64,000 bases of DNA. It comes from Treponema sp. CETP13. GTDB lineage: Bacteria; Spirochaetota; Spirochaetia; Treponematales; Treponemataceae. How positions within the stretch are numbered: position 1 is the first letter of the stretch; every line of letters begins with the position of its first letter. Under the pieces are notes generated by a model. The model saw only the letters and a list, made by a program, of their open reading frames with translations, did no database searches and was not told the DNA's origin. Shown here one piece after another: positions 23,939 to 32,148 of the stretch. Position numbers and translations under genes: made by a program. The stretch lies in assembly GCA_001885315.1 (NCBI GenBank), contig MLPZ01000005.1:62001-126000 (forward strand), read 5' to 3'.

Positions 23939-25156
23939 ATGTCTAAAAAATTAAGCATCAGTGAAGTATTTAATAAAAATTACAGAGTAATGCCGTTTCT
24001 ACTGTCTGTTACATTATTTGGCATTACAAACAGTATCGCGAAAGGTATTATGAATAATTATCTTGCCGAAATACTCAAAATTACAAAAATAGATTTAGGT
24101 ATTGTAGAGTTTTTTAGAGAACTTCCAGGGTTATTTTTAATTTTTATTTTAGCATGGCTTTATAAGCATAGTGCTAGAAGAAATTACATGACTGCGATAT
24201 TAATTTCAATTGTAGGTTTTATTGGCTTATCGTTTATTGGTAGTTCTAAATGGTTAGTAATAGCTTTTCTTGTTATGAACAGTCTCGGTGAGCATATAAG
24301 TATGCAAGTAAGGCAGAGTTTATCTATAGAAATGGCAAACCCCAATTTAAGTGGTAATTCTCTTGGCATAATGCAAGGCTTTAGATCTACTGGACAAATT
24401 GCAGGATTCTTATTAGTACCTGTGTTTTTTTTAATTTTAAGCCATTTTGGAATTGGTAGATCAGATGCAATTAGTTATAAAAGTATTTATTTTATTGCAA
24501 TGCTTGTAGGTATTATGGCTTATATCTTTGCATCGAGAATTACAGAAATAAAACCAGAAAATAAAGCTGGCCCCAAAATATATTTTCATAAAAAATATAC
24601 TAAATATTATGTATTAAGTTTTTTTTATGGTGCTAGAAAACAAATATTTATTACTTTTACCCCTTTTGTTCTTGTATTAAACTATGGAGCAAGTGCTTCT
24701 GTTTTAGCAATTTTATTTGCAATTACCGCAGGTGTTTCTATTATTTTTAGTCCAATTATAGGTCGATTAATTGATAAGGTTGGATATAAAAAAGTAATGA
24801 TAGCAGATACATTGCTTTTGATTATAGTGTGTTTTTTTTATGGGTTTTCTCATTTACTATTTTCGCATGAAGTTGCATATAGAGTAGTGTGTGTAAACTA
24901 TATTCTTGATTCTATTTTATCCCTTTGCAGTATGGCTTCTCTTGTGTACTGTAAAGACCTATCTTCATCGCAAGAAGAGGTAAGTAAGACAATAACAACA
25001 GGGATTTCGTTTAATCATTTAATTAGTATTATTATAGCACTTCTTGGAGGCCTTATTTGGCAAAAAACAGGAATAGAAGTTTTATTCTCTATTTCTGCAT
25101 TATTAGGTCTTTGCAATAGCATCTTTGCGGCAACTATAAAAAAGAGTAAAGGTTAA
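23939..25156 (+). CDS. MFS transporter
   Basis: A 405-residue inner-membrane protein with about 12 hydrophobic segments. The GIMQGFRSTGQIAGF segment and GRLIDKVGYKKVMI after the middle resemble the conserved MFS loop in the second half. The closing AATIKKSKG is basic and cytoplasmic. No substrate can be assigned. It has no signature of the sugar or drug subfamilies that I can name. CAAGGGA precedes the ATG. It stands alone, convergent with the ABC transporter operon. Confidence 0.8.
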   Translation: MSKKLSISEVFNKNYRVMPFLLSVTLFGITNSIAKGIMNNYLAEILKITKIDLGIVEFFRELPGLFLIFILAWLYKHSARRNYMTAILISIVGFIGLSFIGSSKWLVIAFLVMNSLGEHISMQVRQSLSIEMANPNLSGNSLGIMQGFRSTGQIAGFLLVPVFFLILSHFGIGRSDAISYKSIYFIAMLVGIMAYIFASRITEIKPENKAGPKIYFHKKYTKYYVLSFFYGARKQIFITFTPFVLVLNYGASASVLAILFAITAGVSIIFSPIIGRLIDKVGYKKVMIADTLLLIIVCFFYGFSHLLFSHEVAYRVVCVNYILDSILSLCSMASLVYCKDLSSSQEEVSKTITTGISFNHLISIIIALLGGLIWQKTGIEVLFSISALLGLCNSIFAATIKKSKG

Positions 25157-25225
25157 AGACTCAAAACATTTTAACGCTGTCGTAGTAAATTTAAATTGAA
25201 TAGATTCAATCTACATACAAAATTA

Positions 25226-26134
25226 TTATTTATTTGATGATAAAGCATAACCACTCATAAAGGCTTTATACAAAAGAACAAATACTATTAAAGATGGAAT
25301 TATAGTTACAAGAGCTCCTGTCATTACAAGATTCCATTCTATTGAATCTCCCGCACTCATTATTGCATTCAGTCCAACCTGAATAACCTGTGCACTGTTA
25401 TGCTGTATAATAATGCGTGGCCATATATATTGATCCCATACATATACAAACTGAATAAGAGTTAATGCTCCTATAGTGTTTGCGCTCATTGGAATAAGAA
25501 TTTTTACCAAAAACTGAAAGGAGTTTGTTCCATCCATTTTTGCTGCATCACAAATAGATACAGGAATTGAAAGAAAATGCTGGCGAAATAAAAAGACCCC
25601 TGTAGCAGATGCCAAAAAAGGAAATACAACAGCCGCTTTAGTATCTCCCATTCCAAAACCAAAAGCAACTGGAGAAGTAAACATTTGAACTGGATTTAGA
25701 AACCATTTAAAAAATGCAACAGCATTTGAAGCCGGAGCATTACTAACTACTGAAAAAAGCCCTAATATTAAGATTTCTACAGGAAACATAAGTGTTATAA
25801 TAATAAATCCAAAAACTATTTTTTTACCTTTAAATTTGAAAAAAACAAGTGCATTAGCTGCAAACAATGATAAAATAATTTTACCACTGGCTATAACTAT
25901 TGCATAGAATAAAGAATTTATCATATAGGTATGCATATGATATTCATTCCATATAGTTGCTAAATTACTACCAAAAGAGGAACCTATTCTAAGAGAAGGT
26001 GTTGTCACCTGCACCAGCGATTGAGTTGATTTCACTACAGTAAAAAAGAGTGGAAACGTTATAAAAAACACAGCTGTCAGTAATATTACATGAATCCAAA
26101 TTGGATCCTGTTTTGTTTTTAACTTAGAAATCAT
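25226..26134 (-). CDS. Carbohydrate ABC transporter permease, UgpE/MalG-type
   Basis: A 302-residue inner-membrane permease with six hydrophobic segments. The cytoplasmic EAA-loop reads CDAAKMDGTNSFQFLVKILIPMS. CUT1-family partner of the preceding permease, importing an oligosaccharide or glycerol-3-phosphate-like solute. It overlaps the upstream permease by 11 bases. No ATPase gene follows, so a shared MsmX/UgpC-type ATPase elsewhere is presumed. Confidence 0.92.
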   Translation of the reverse strand: MISKLKTKQDPIWIHVILLTAVFFITFPLFFTVVKSTQSLVQVTTPSLRIGSSFGSNLATIWNEYHMHTYMINSLFYAIVIASGKIILSLFAANALVFFKFKGKKIVFGFIIITLMFPVEILILGLFSVVSNAPASNAVAFFKWFLNPVQMFTSPVAFGFGMGDTKAAVVFPFLASATGVFLFRQHFLSIPVSICDAAKMDGTNSFQFLVKILIPMSANTIGALTLIQFVYVWDQYIWPRIIIQHNSAQVIQVGLNAIMSAGDSIEWNLVMTGALVTIIPSLIVFVLLYKAFMSGYALSSNK

Positions 26135-27056
26135 AATTAACCTTTTTCCCTAAAATTCCAAACTGCAATAATGTAAATACTGCTACAATAATCATAAGAA
26201 TAATCGTTTCTGCAGCTGCAAAGCCCATATTTGCAGATCCACCAAACCCATCAAGAAAAATCTTATACATAAGTGTTGTTGTTATCCCTACATTACCAAT
26301 AGGAGACTGCCCCATTGGGCCTCCTCTGGTGAGAACATCTATAATTGCAAAACTATCAAAAAGTGAATAAGTGATATTAGTAAAAAGCAAAAAGAAAGAA
26401 GTAGGTGTAAGAAGAGGAAATATTACATGAACAAACGTCTGTAATTCATTTGCTCCATCAATCTTAGAAGCCTCGATAGAATCTTTTGGTATATTTTGTA
26501 ATGCAGCAAGATAAAATACAATATTAAAACCAAGATTTTTCCAAACAGCTGCGAATACCGCTACAACGAAGGCTAGAATTGGGTTAGTCAACCATCCTGG
26601 TTGCACATTAAATAAAAACCTTAAAGTAGTATTTATTATTCCAACTTCAGGATTATATATATATGCAAAAATAGTTCCGGCAACTGCAGGTGATAATGCA
26701 AATGGCCAAATGAGTAACATCCTATAAATTTTAGCTCCTCTTATTTTATGATTTGCAAGAACCGACAAAATCATAGAAATCATGAGAGTTAGTGATACAC
26801 ACAAAACACTAAATATAACTGTCTGTATACAAGTCTGAATAAATCCTGGAGCAAAGGGGCCATTAAAAAGATTATGAAAATTCTCCCACCCAATAAATTG
26901 ATGTGTGCCTAGATAAAAATTCTGGCGGTAGAACGCCATGGCAAACGTTCTTAAAGCTGGATAAAAAATAAAAACAGCTAGTACAAATATTGTTGGAAGG
27001 AGATACAACCAAGCAGTTACACTTGATCTATATATGGTATTTTTATCTTGATTCAT
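26124..27056 (-). CDS. Carbohydrate ABC transporter permease, UgpA/MalF-type
   Basis: A 310-residue inner-membrane protein, CUT1 family, with six helices and the EAA-loop IEASKIDGANELQTFVHVIFPLL. It pairs with the UgpE-type permease. AGGGA is six bases before the ATG. A strong stem-loop with a U-run separates it from the binding-protein gene, so it is likely made in lower amount than the binding protein. Confidence 0.92.
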   Translation of the reverse strand: MNQDKNTIYRSSVTAWLYLLPTIFVLAVFIFYPALRTFAMAFYRQNFYLGTHQFIGWENFHNLFNGPFAPGFIQTCIQTVIFSVLCVSLTLMISMILSVLANHKIRGAKIYRMLLIWPFALSPAVAGTIFAYIYNPEVGIINTTLRFLFNVQPGWLTNPILAFVVAVFAAVWKNLGFNIVFYLAALQNIPKDSIEASKIDGANELQTFVHVIFPLLTPTSFFLLFTNITYSLFDSFAIIDVLTRGGPMGQSPIGNVGITTTLMYKIFLDGFGGSANMGFAAAETIILMIIVAVFTLLQFGILGKKVNYDF

Positions 27057-27069
27057 GTACTAATCCCTA

Positions 27070-27103
27070 AAAAACTGCTGGAAATAAAAAACTTCCAGCA
27101 GTT
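27070..27103 (-). terminator. Intercistronic terminator-like hairpin between binding protein and permease
   Basis: Arms AACTGCTGGAA (27073-27083) and TTCCAGCAGTT (27093-27103) form an 11-bp perfect stem with a nine-base loop; on the minus strand six U residues follow. Placement between the binding-protein gene and the permeases suggests partial termination or 3'-end protection of the first message. Confidence 0.8.
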
Positions 27104-27117
27104 AAGTTGTATTTTTT

Positions 27118-28458
27118 TTATTTGAAATTAGCGTTATATTCTTTTAGTTTAGCGTTGCTTAAGACTCTAGCCTCATTCATTGCCGATTGAACATCTGTAC
27201 CACCAATAATTTTTACTAGTGCTTGTTCAATATAGGTTCTATTATCGTAGACAGTTCCGCCAAGTCCACCAGCTGTTGCAGAATTTGGAATAGTATTCAT
27301 AAGCTGATTAAATGCTACTGTCTGTAAAGAGCCGCCATCAAACCACCCCTCTTTTTCTAGTTCTTTTACACTACTAATTCTAACTGGGTAATATCCTGAC
27401 AGTTTATGCCAACTAACCATATTCTTTGTATTAGTCATATAAAGAATAAAGTCTCTTGCTCCTTCCATTTCTTCTTGACTGTGCCCTTTAGTTAGCCATA
27501 TAGAACCACCACCAATTACTGTACCATTACGTTTTGAGCCATCAGGAATTGGTAACATCCCAACATTAAGATTAAAACCAGCTGCTTTAGCTCCTTCACT
27601 AATTACATTTATATCTCCCGTACTAGTAATATGGTACATAGCCTTTTTATTTGTAAAAATGTTATCACTACCTGACCAATCTTCTAATTTACCAGTCCAT
27701 GCATATAAACCATTATCAGCAAGCTCTTTATAAAACTTTGCAACCTTTATTCCTTCTTCTCCACCAAGAAGCGCTTCTGTTGCACGTCCCTTTCTACCAT
27801 TCTCGTTGTTGTACATCAGACCACCCTGTTCTGCAGTCATTTCCTCAAAAAACCATGCGTGCATACAATCAGTGTATTTAGCATTTTCTACACCTGCAGC
27901 CTTGGCTTTTTTTAATGATTCAATAAGGTCGCTATAAGTATTAGGAGTCCAACTTCTGTCATATCCGGCTTGAACTAGCATATCTGTATTAATGTATAAA
28001 ACAGGAGAACTACTATTAAATGGAATAGAATTAACTTTCCCATTGATAGTATAATAGTTTAAAACTGGTTCAATATAATCTGAAGTATCAAAATTACCTA
28101 CATTGCTGACAGGCATAAAAATATTTGAATCATAAGCTTGTTGGGAACCTGCTTCTGCAATATGAACTAGTGTTGGAGCAGACCCTTGACGGTATGCAAG
28201 TGTTGCAGCCTGTAAAGTATCTCTGTAACTGCCCTTATTTTCCTGTGTTACATGATATTTACTCTGAGAAGCATTAAATTCATCAACTCGATCTTGAATC
28301 CACTGACCTCTAGCATCACCAAAAATGTGCCAAAAACTTATTTCCACGGGAGTAGTACTTTTTACAGACGAACTACTTGAACTCTCTCTTGAGCCCTTTG
28401 CAAACAATGCTCCACTAATCATAGTAGTTAGTAATATTGCAACTAAAATCTTTTTCAT
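27118..28458 (-). CDS. ABC transporter extracellular solute-binding protein, UgpB-like
   Basis: A 446-residue periplasmic family-1 sugar-binding protein. The signal peptide MKKILVAILLTTMISGALFAKGSRES ends near LFA-KG; the FAKGSRE start of the mature region is common in treponemal binding proteins. FWHIFGDARGQWIQDRVDEFNASQ and YRQGSAPTLVHIAEAGSQQAYDSNIFMPVS are UgpB-like. It is the first gene of the transporter operon. AAGGAG precedes the ATG. It may bind glycerol-3-phosphate-type compounds or a sugar; ligand specificity cannot be read. Confidence 0.92.
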   Translation of the reverse strand: MKKILVAILLTTMISGALFAKGSRESSSSSSVKSTTPVEISFWHIFGDARGQWIQDRVDEFNASQSKYHVTQENKGSYRDTLQAATLAYRQGSAPTLVHIAEAGSQQAYDSNIFMPVSNVGNFDTSDYIEPVLNYYTINGKVNSIPFNSSSPVLYINTDMLVQAGYDRSWTPNTYSDLIESLKKAKAAGVENAKYTDCMHAWFFEEMTAEQGGLMYNNENGRKGRATEALLGGEEGIKVAKFYKELADNGLYAWTGKLEDWSGSDNIFTNKKAMYHITSTGDINVISEGAKAAGFNLNVGMLPIPDGSKRNGTVIGGGSIWLTKGHSQEEMEGARDFILYMTNTKNMVSWHKLSGYYPVRISSVKELEKEGWFDGGSLQTVAFNQLMNTIPNSATAGGLGGTVYDNRTYIEQALVKIIGGTDVQSAMNEARVLSNAKLKEYNANFK

Positions 28459-28474
28459 AAAATCTCCTTTCTAA

Positions 28475-28486
28475 TTGGTAAACCAA
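28475..28486. promoter_or_regulatory. Small palindrome before the ABC operon
   Basis: TTGGT-AA-ACCAA, a 12-base inverted repeat in the leader just upstream of the SD of the binding-protein gene. It could be a regulator site; no regulator gene is adjacent. Confidence 0.3.
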
Positions 28487-28552
28487 AACTACAAGAGATA
28501 TGTAAAAAAACTATTAAGGCTTTATGAGAATTACATTAAATTGATACAAGCA

Positions 28553-28561
28553 ATTATAGCA
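28553..28561 (-). promoter_or_regulatory. Extended -10 promoter of the ABC operon
   Basis: Minus strand TGCTATAAT, consensus TATAAT with the extended TG; no good -35. The leader would be about 90 bases. Confidence 0.55.
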
Positions 28562-28623
28562 AAGATAAGTTAAAGCTCTGTATAAAGTGGTATAATGTCT
28601 ATTTTTTTTCTGATAAGTATATA

Positions 28624-28652
28624 TTGACAGAACTACTATATATTTATATAGT
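28624..28652 (+). promoter_or_regulatory. Promoter of umuD'-umuC
   Basis: TTGACA (28624-28629), 17 bases, TATAGT (28647-28652); the ATG follows ten bases later with no SD. The spacer and -10 are covered by a 26-base inverted repeat. Confidence 0.8.
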
Positions 28653-28656
28653 AGTT
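28631..28656. promoter_or_regulatory. 26-base inverted repeat, LexA-box-like operator
   Basis: Arms AACTACTATATA (28631-28642) and TATATAGTAGTT (28645-28656), each 12 bases, around a TT centre, placed exactly between and over the -35 and -10 boxes. The inner TACT-N12-AGTA matches the E. coli LexA box apart from the G/C of the CTGT and ACAG cores. A repressor site is inferred. Confidence 0.7.
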
Positions 28657-28662
28657 ATTACT

Positions 28663-29028
28663 ATGAATACGACTGGATTCCCTTCTCCTGCACAAGGATA
28701 TGAAGAAAAAACATTTGATTTTAACGATATTATCGTAAAGCATCCTGCTGCAACTTTTACAATGCGCTATAAAGGGTCTGACCTTAAACGCTATAATATT
28801 TTGTATGGAGATATGATTATTGTTGACTGTGCTATCTCCCCTGCTGTAGGTAAACTTGCTGTTATAAAAAAAGATAGTAAATTTATTTGTCGTGAACTCA
28901 TAGATGTTAAAATAATTAATAACAAAAAAGTGTATACCTATATAAATGAACACAACAATACCGACACATGCACTGAAATCTTTGGCTGTGTAAGTTCTTT
29001 GGTGAGGACGTATGATTTTTCACGTTGA
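28663..29028 (+). CDS. UmuD'-like Pol V accessory protein lacking the protease dyad
   Basis: A 121-residue homologue of UmuD. It begins MNTTGFPSPAQGYEEK, so it starts four residues before the glycine that begins processed E. coli UmuD' (GFPSPAADY). A gapless alignment recalled from E. coli UmuD places Asp40 at the Ser60 nucleophile (GSDLK against GDSMI) and Arg77 at Lys97 (FICREL against FTVKKL). Both catalytic residues of the S24 self-cleavage reaction are thus lost, and the cleavable N-terminal arm is missing. It would act as ready-made UmuD' with UmuC in translesion synthesis. The ATG at 28663 is used because an upstream start would precede the promoter -10. It overlaps umuC by 17 bases. 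Confidence 0.85.
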   Translation: MNTTGFPSPAQGYEEKTFDFNDIIVKHPAATFTMRYKGSDLKRYNILYGDMIIVDCAISPAVGKLAVIKKDSKFICRELIDVKIINNKKVYTYINEHNNTDTCTEIFGCVSSLVRTYDFSR

Positions 29029-30301
29029 TGGCAACGGATTCTATGCTGCCTGTGAAGCCCTTTTTAGACCAGATTTAACTGATAAACCTATAGCTGTACT
29101 TTCAAACAATGACGGCATTACGATTGCCTTAAATCAAAGCTGTAAAGACTTAGGATTTAAGCGTGGAGACAGATACTTCGAGATGAAATATCTATATCAA
29201 AAAAAAGGGGTAACAGTTTTTAGTTCAAACTACACACTATATGCAGATATGTGTACTCGAATAAACATGATTTATAACAGTTTTTGTCCTGATGTAGAAA
29301 TGTATTCAATAGATGAGAGCTTTTTATTCTTTCCTAATTGGACAAATGTAAACTGGAATGAGTTAGGTCATACGCTTAGAAACGAAGTTGCCAAACAATT
29401 ACATTTACCAGTCTCTGTTGGCATTGCCCCGACAAAAACACTTGCCAAAATGTGTAACAAACTTGCCAAACATAGAGGTGGCGTTTGTTATTGGAGAGAT
29501 CTTAATACTGATGAAGAATTAAAAAAGTATGCAGTGAAGGATATCTGGGGAATTGGTCGCTCAAAAACTCTTTTATTAGCGAGACTAAACATTAAAACCG
29601 CGTATGATTTAAAGCATTTTCCACTTCATAAAGCTAAAAAACAATTAACTATTCAAGGATTTAAGACCGTACAAGAATTAAACGAAATTTGTGCAATAGA
29701 TAAGATACAGGATCCTACAAGAAAAAATATTACTTGCTCAAAAAGCTTTGCCCACGGAGTAAGTTCTTTAATAGAATTAGAAACTGCTCTTGCTGAATAT
29801 GTGCAACTAGCAGTAACTCGTATGAGAGAAGAAGGCTCAGCTTGTAAATTTGTCATGGTCTATATAATGACAGCTCGTTCTTACGATGAAGATAAAAAAG
29901 ATAAAGAGTATTTTAATGGAGCAACGACACAACTTCCCTTTTCTACTAGCTATGTAACAATTATTCTTAAAACGGCAACTTCCTTATTACATTCTTTATA
30001 CCGACCACAATATACATATCGAAAAGTAATGATAAACTTACTTGGCCTTGAAAAAGACATAACAATACAACCCGATTTATTTGAAACTGAAACAAAAGAA
30101 CAACGAGAAAAGCATAAAGCAATTATGGCAGCTTGCGAACATATAAACACAAAATATGGCCGTGGCTGCTTGCATACCGGTACAAGAAATCAAATTAAAG
30201 ATACACAAGCTAATGGCAAAAAAGCAGATTGGATTATGCAACGAAACCTTCTCTCTCCAAAATATACCACAAATTTATCTGATATTCCTGTAGTCTACTA
30301 A
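29012..30301 (+). CDS. umuC: Y-family DNA polymerase V catalytic subunit UmuC
   Basis: A 429-residue error-prone translesion polymerase. The catalytic acidic residues lie in IFHVDGNGFYAACEALFRPDL (first Asp) and YSIDESFLFFP (Asp-Glu), with the SNNDG and KTLAKMCNKLAKH elements and the helix-hairpin-helix VKDIWGIGRSKTLLLARLNIKTAYDL. A UmuC-type C-terminal region follows, ending in the conserved NLSPKYTTNLSDIPVV-like stretch. It starts inside the UmuD'-like gene (17-base overlap), so the two are translationally coupled. No phage or integron context is seen. Confidence 0.93.
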   Translation: MIFHVDGNGFYAACEALFRPDLTDKPIAVLSNNDGITIALNQSCKDLGFKRGDRYFEMKYLYQKKGVTVFSSNYTLYADMCTRINMIYNSFCPDVEMYSIDESFLFFPNWTNVNWNELGHTLRNEVAKQLHLPVSVGIAPTKTLAKMCNKLAKHRGGVCYWRDLNTDEELKKYAVKDIWGIGRSKTLLLARLNIKTAYDLKHFPLHKAKKQLTIQGFKTVQELNEICAIDKIQDPTRKNITCSKSFAHGVSSLIELETALAEYVQLAVTRMREEGSACKFVMVYIMTARSYDEDKKDKEYFNGATTQLPFSTSYVTIILKTATSLLHSLYRPQYTYRKVMINLLGLEKDITIQPDLFETETKEQREKHKAIMAACEHINTKYGRGCLHTGTRNQIKDTQANGKKADWIMQRNLLSPKYTTNLSDIPVVY

Positions 30302-30337
30302 TCTGGACTTTTATCCAAGAATATCAATGATAGTTTT

Positions 30338-30571
30338 TTAATTAGCTTTAGAATTTATTTTGTTGAGGATTCCCTCAACTCGATAGTTTTGAGAAGGAAA
30401 AAGATCATCTGGAACATTTTGAGCACCAACTTTTTCGAAAACTTGGTGCCTAGCACATTTAGAATTATCATCCAGACAATAAGTTTCTTTCATTAGATTT
30501 GCCATTGCGGGTTTTTCCGACATCATGTCATTAAAAAACGGACATTTGGGTAAACATTCACATTTCGCCAT
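30338..30571 (-). CDS. Small cysteine-rich protein of unknown function
   Basis: A 77-residue protein with five cysteines: MAKCECLPKCPFF (CxCX3C) and CLDDNSKC (CX6C) before ARHQVFEKVGAQNVPDDLFPSQ. I have the impression of a small conserved family in anaerobes with this CLPKCPFFND...YCLGDNSxCAR pattern, perhaps binding zinc or an Fe-S cluster, but no function is known to me. AGGAG is seven bases before the ATG, so it is very likely translated. It stands alone between umuC and the nitroreductase gene. Confidence 0.75.
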   Translation of the reverse strand: MAKCECLPKCPFFNDMMSEKPAMANLMKETYCLDDNSKCARHQVFEKVGAQNVPDDLFPSQNYRVEGILNKINSKAN

Positions 30572-30652
30572 AGTACTCTCCTCTTAGTCTTAAAAAATAA
30601 CTTCTTAATAAGGTGTATTATAATTCAAGAAATAGAAAAAACACGTTTTATC

Positions 30653-30661
30653 TGATATACT
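30653..30661 (+). promoter_or_regulatory. Extended -10 promoter of the nitroreductase gene
   Basis: TGATATACT, an extended -10 with no clear -35, about 20 bases before the ATG. Confidence 0.5.
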
Positions 30662-30680
30662 TAAAATTAAGGAGTATATT

Positions 30681-31250
30681 ATGTTTTCAGAACTAGTAAG
30701 AAAAAATAGATCTATACGATTTTATGATGATAAAAATGTTCCATTTTCGAAACTTCGATCCCTGATTGATGATGCGCGTTTGTCCTCTTCAACACTTAAT
30801 AAACAGTCTTTTCGCTATATATTAATTACCGACACACAACTTACAGAAAAGATTTTTAACATGACAAATTTACCAACAAAAGCAAAAGTTCCACTTCAAA
30901 ATAGACCAAAAGCTTTTATTGTAATGATTACCAATAAAGATTTGCAACTTTCAGAAAAATTTTTATACTATAATATTGGAATAGCAACACAAAACCTGAC
31001 ATTGTCTGCAACAGAAAAAGGGCTCGGATGCATAGTTCTTCACAGCATTAATTTTGATAATCTTGATAAAGTGCTAAAACTCGATTCACAAAAAAAATCT
31101 GTTTCTCTTATTGGTATTGGCAACCCTATACAAAAGGTTGAAATAGCAAACATCGACAATGAGACAGAAGATCTCACATACTACGAAAAAGATGGTATTC
31201 ATGTGGTACCAAAACTCTCGACAAAAGCGCTTATTTATCGCGAGATATAA
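30681..31250 (+). CDS. Nitroreductase family protein
   Basis: A 189-residue FMN-dependent NAD(P)H oxidoreductase. It opens FSELVRKNRSIRFYDDKNVPFSKLRSLIDDARLSSSTLNKQSFRYILI, the FMN-binding RxSxR-type start, and has IGIATQNLTLSATEKGLGCIVLHS and LIGIGNPIQ, all typical of the NfsA/NfnB-fold family. Natural substrate unknown. AAGGAG precedes the ATG. It is convergent with the Memo-like gene. Confidence 0.9.
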   Translation: MFSELVRKNRSIRFYDDKNVPFSKLRSLIDDARLSSSTLNKQSFRYILITDTQLTEKIFNMTNLPTKAKVPLQNRPKAFIVMITNKDLQLSEKFLYYNIGIATQNLTLSATEKGLGCIVLHSINFDNLDKVLKLDSQKKSVSLIGIGNPIQKVEIANIDNETEDLTYYEKDGIHVVPKLSTKALIYREI

Positions 31251-31266
31251 GTACATTAAATTGTTT

Positions 31267-32124
31267 TTATGAGTACACAAGCAAACTAACATAATCTACT
31301 ACTGAATCTTGTTCAATGCCTCTAAAATAAGGAGCTTCTCCAGAATGCCCTCTCTTTAATATTTTTACCTTTGGTAAAGAAGCTACCTTTTTAGCATATT
31401 CCAAAAGAACCATAATAGGTCCATGCCCGCAAATTGAAATTTTTCTTTCACAAATTCGCCTGTAAAATTCTTTTGAATCAAAATTTAACAAGGCCTCTAA
31501 AGCAAAATTATCTAATTCTCTTCCACGCTGCGGAGTTTCAAAATGTGTAAAATCAGAAGAAGCAATAATAAGCGGTGATTTTCCCGTTTTAAGATGCATC
31601 TGGTACAGTTTTTCTGCAACAAAACAAGCTGCATGGTAAGACGAATCACCCATACACACTGGCAATAGTGAAAAATCTTTTAGAAAATACGTTAACAAAG
31701 GCAAAAATACTTCTGCAGAATGTTCTTTTTTTTGGGCTTCAATTTCATGCGTAATAGTAAAAAGATCATTCGGTTCTTTTTTTAAACCTTTACTATCTAT
31801 TTTTACTTTTCCCAAAGGAGACTCCCATTGCTCATGAGTATCTACAGAAAGGGAAGCTCCAAATCCAGTATGATTTGGATTAAGCAAAACAACTTGATCC
31901 CAGTTTTGCTTAGAAAGTTGTAATATTCTAAATAAGTGTACAGCTTCAGGTAAGCTGAAAATGTATCCTGCATGTGGCGAAATTCCACCTATAATGTTTT
32001 TTTTTGCTAATTCTTTATTTATTGAATCTTCTTGGTTATTTACTGTAGTTTTAATTGTATTTAAAATCTCATTTTTAGTAGCAGGATAAAATTGCCCTGC
32101 AACTGCCATTGGTCTAACTGTCAT
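31267..32124 (-). CDS. amrB: AmmeMemoRadiSam system protein B (Memo-like)
   Basis: A 285-residue member of the MEMO1/extradiol-dioxygenase-like family. VRPMAVAGQFYPA, GISPHAGYIFSLPEAV, VVLLNPNHTGFG, IIASSDFTHFETP and GHGPIMVLLEYAKK hold the conserved His/Asp residues; MEMO1 binds metal ions there. With the next two genes it forms the named AmmeMemoRadiSam set (Memo, radical SAM, AMMECR1), whose biochemical job was not established to my knowledge. AGGAGG lies upstream. It is the third gene of the operon. Confidence 0.93.
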   Translation of the reverse strand: MTVRPMAVAGQFYPATKNEILNTIKTTVNNQEDSINKELAKKNIIGGISPHAGYIFSLPEAVHLFRILQLSKQNWDQVVLLNPNHTGFGASLSVDTHEQWESPLGKVKIDSKGLKKEPNDLFTITHEIEAQKKEHSAEVFLPLLTYFLKDFSLLPVCMGDSSYHAACFVAEKLYQMHLKTGKSPLIIASSDFTHFETPQRGRELDNFALEALLNFDSKEFYRRICERKISICGHGPIMVLLEYAKKVASLPKVKILKRGHSGEAPYFRGIEQDSVVDYVSLLVYS

Positions 32125-32148
32125 AATGTATTTACCTCCTGTCTCTTG

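Noticed and set aside
28624-28662. Upstream TTG start that would lengthen the UmuD-like protein by 13 residues
   Set aside because: It would place the start codon in the -35 box of the only good promoter, lacks an SD, and adds no UmuD-like sequence (TELLYIYIVVIT).
28663-30301. umuDC as part of a phage or integrative element
   Set aside because: No integrase, direct repeats, tRNA gene or composition shift was seen on either side.
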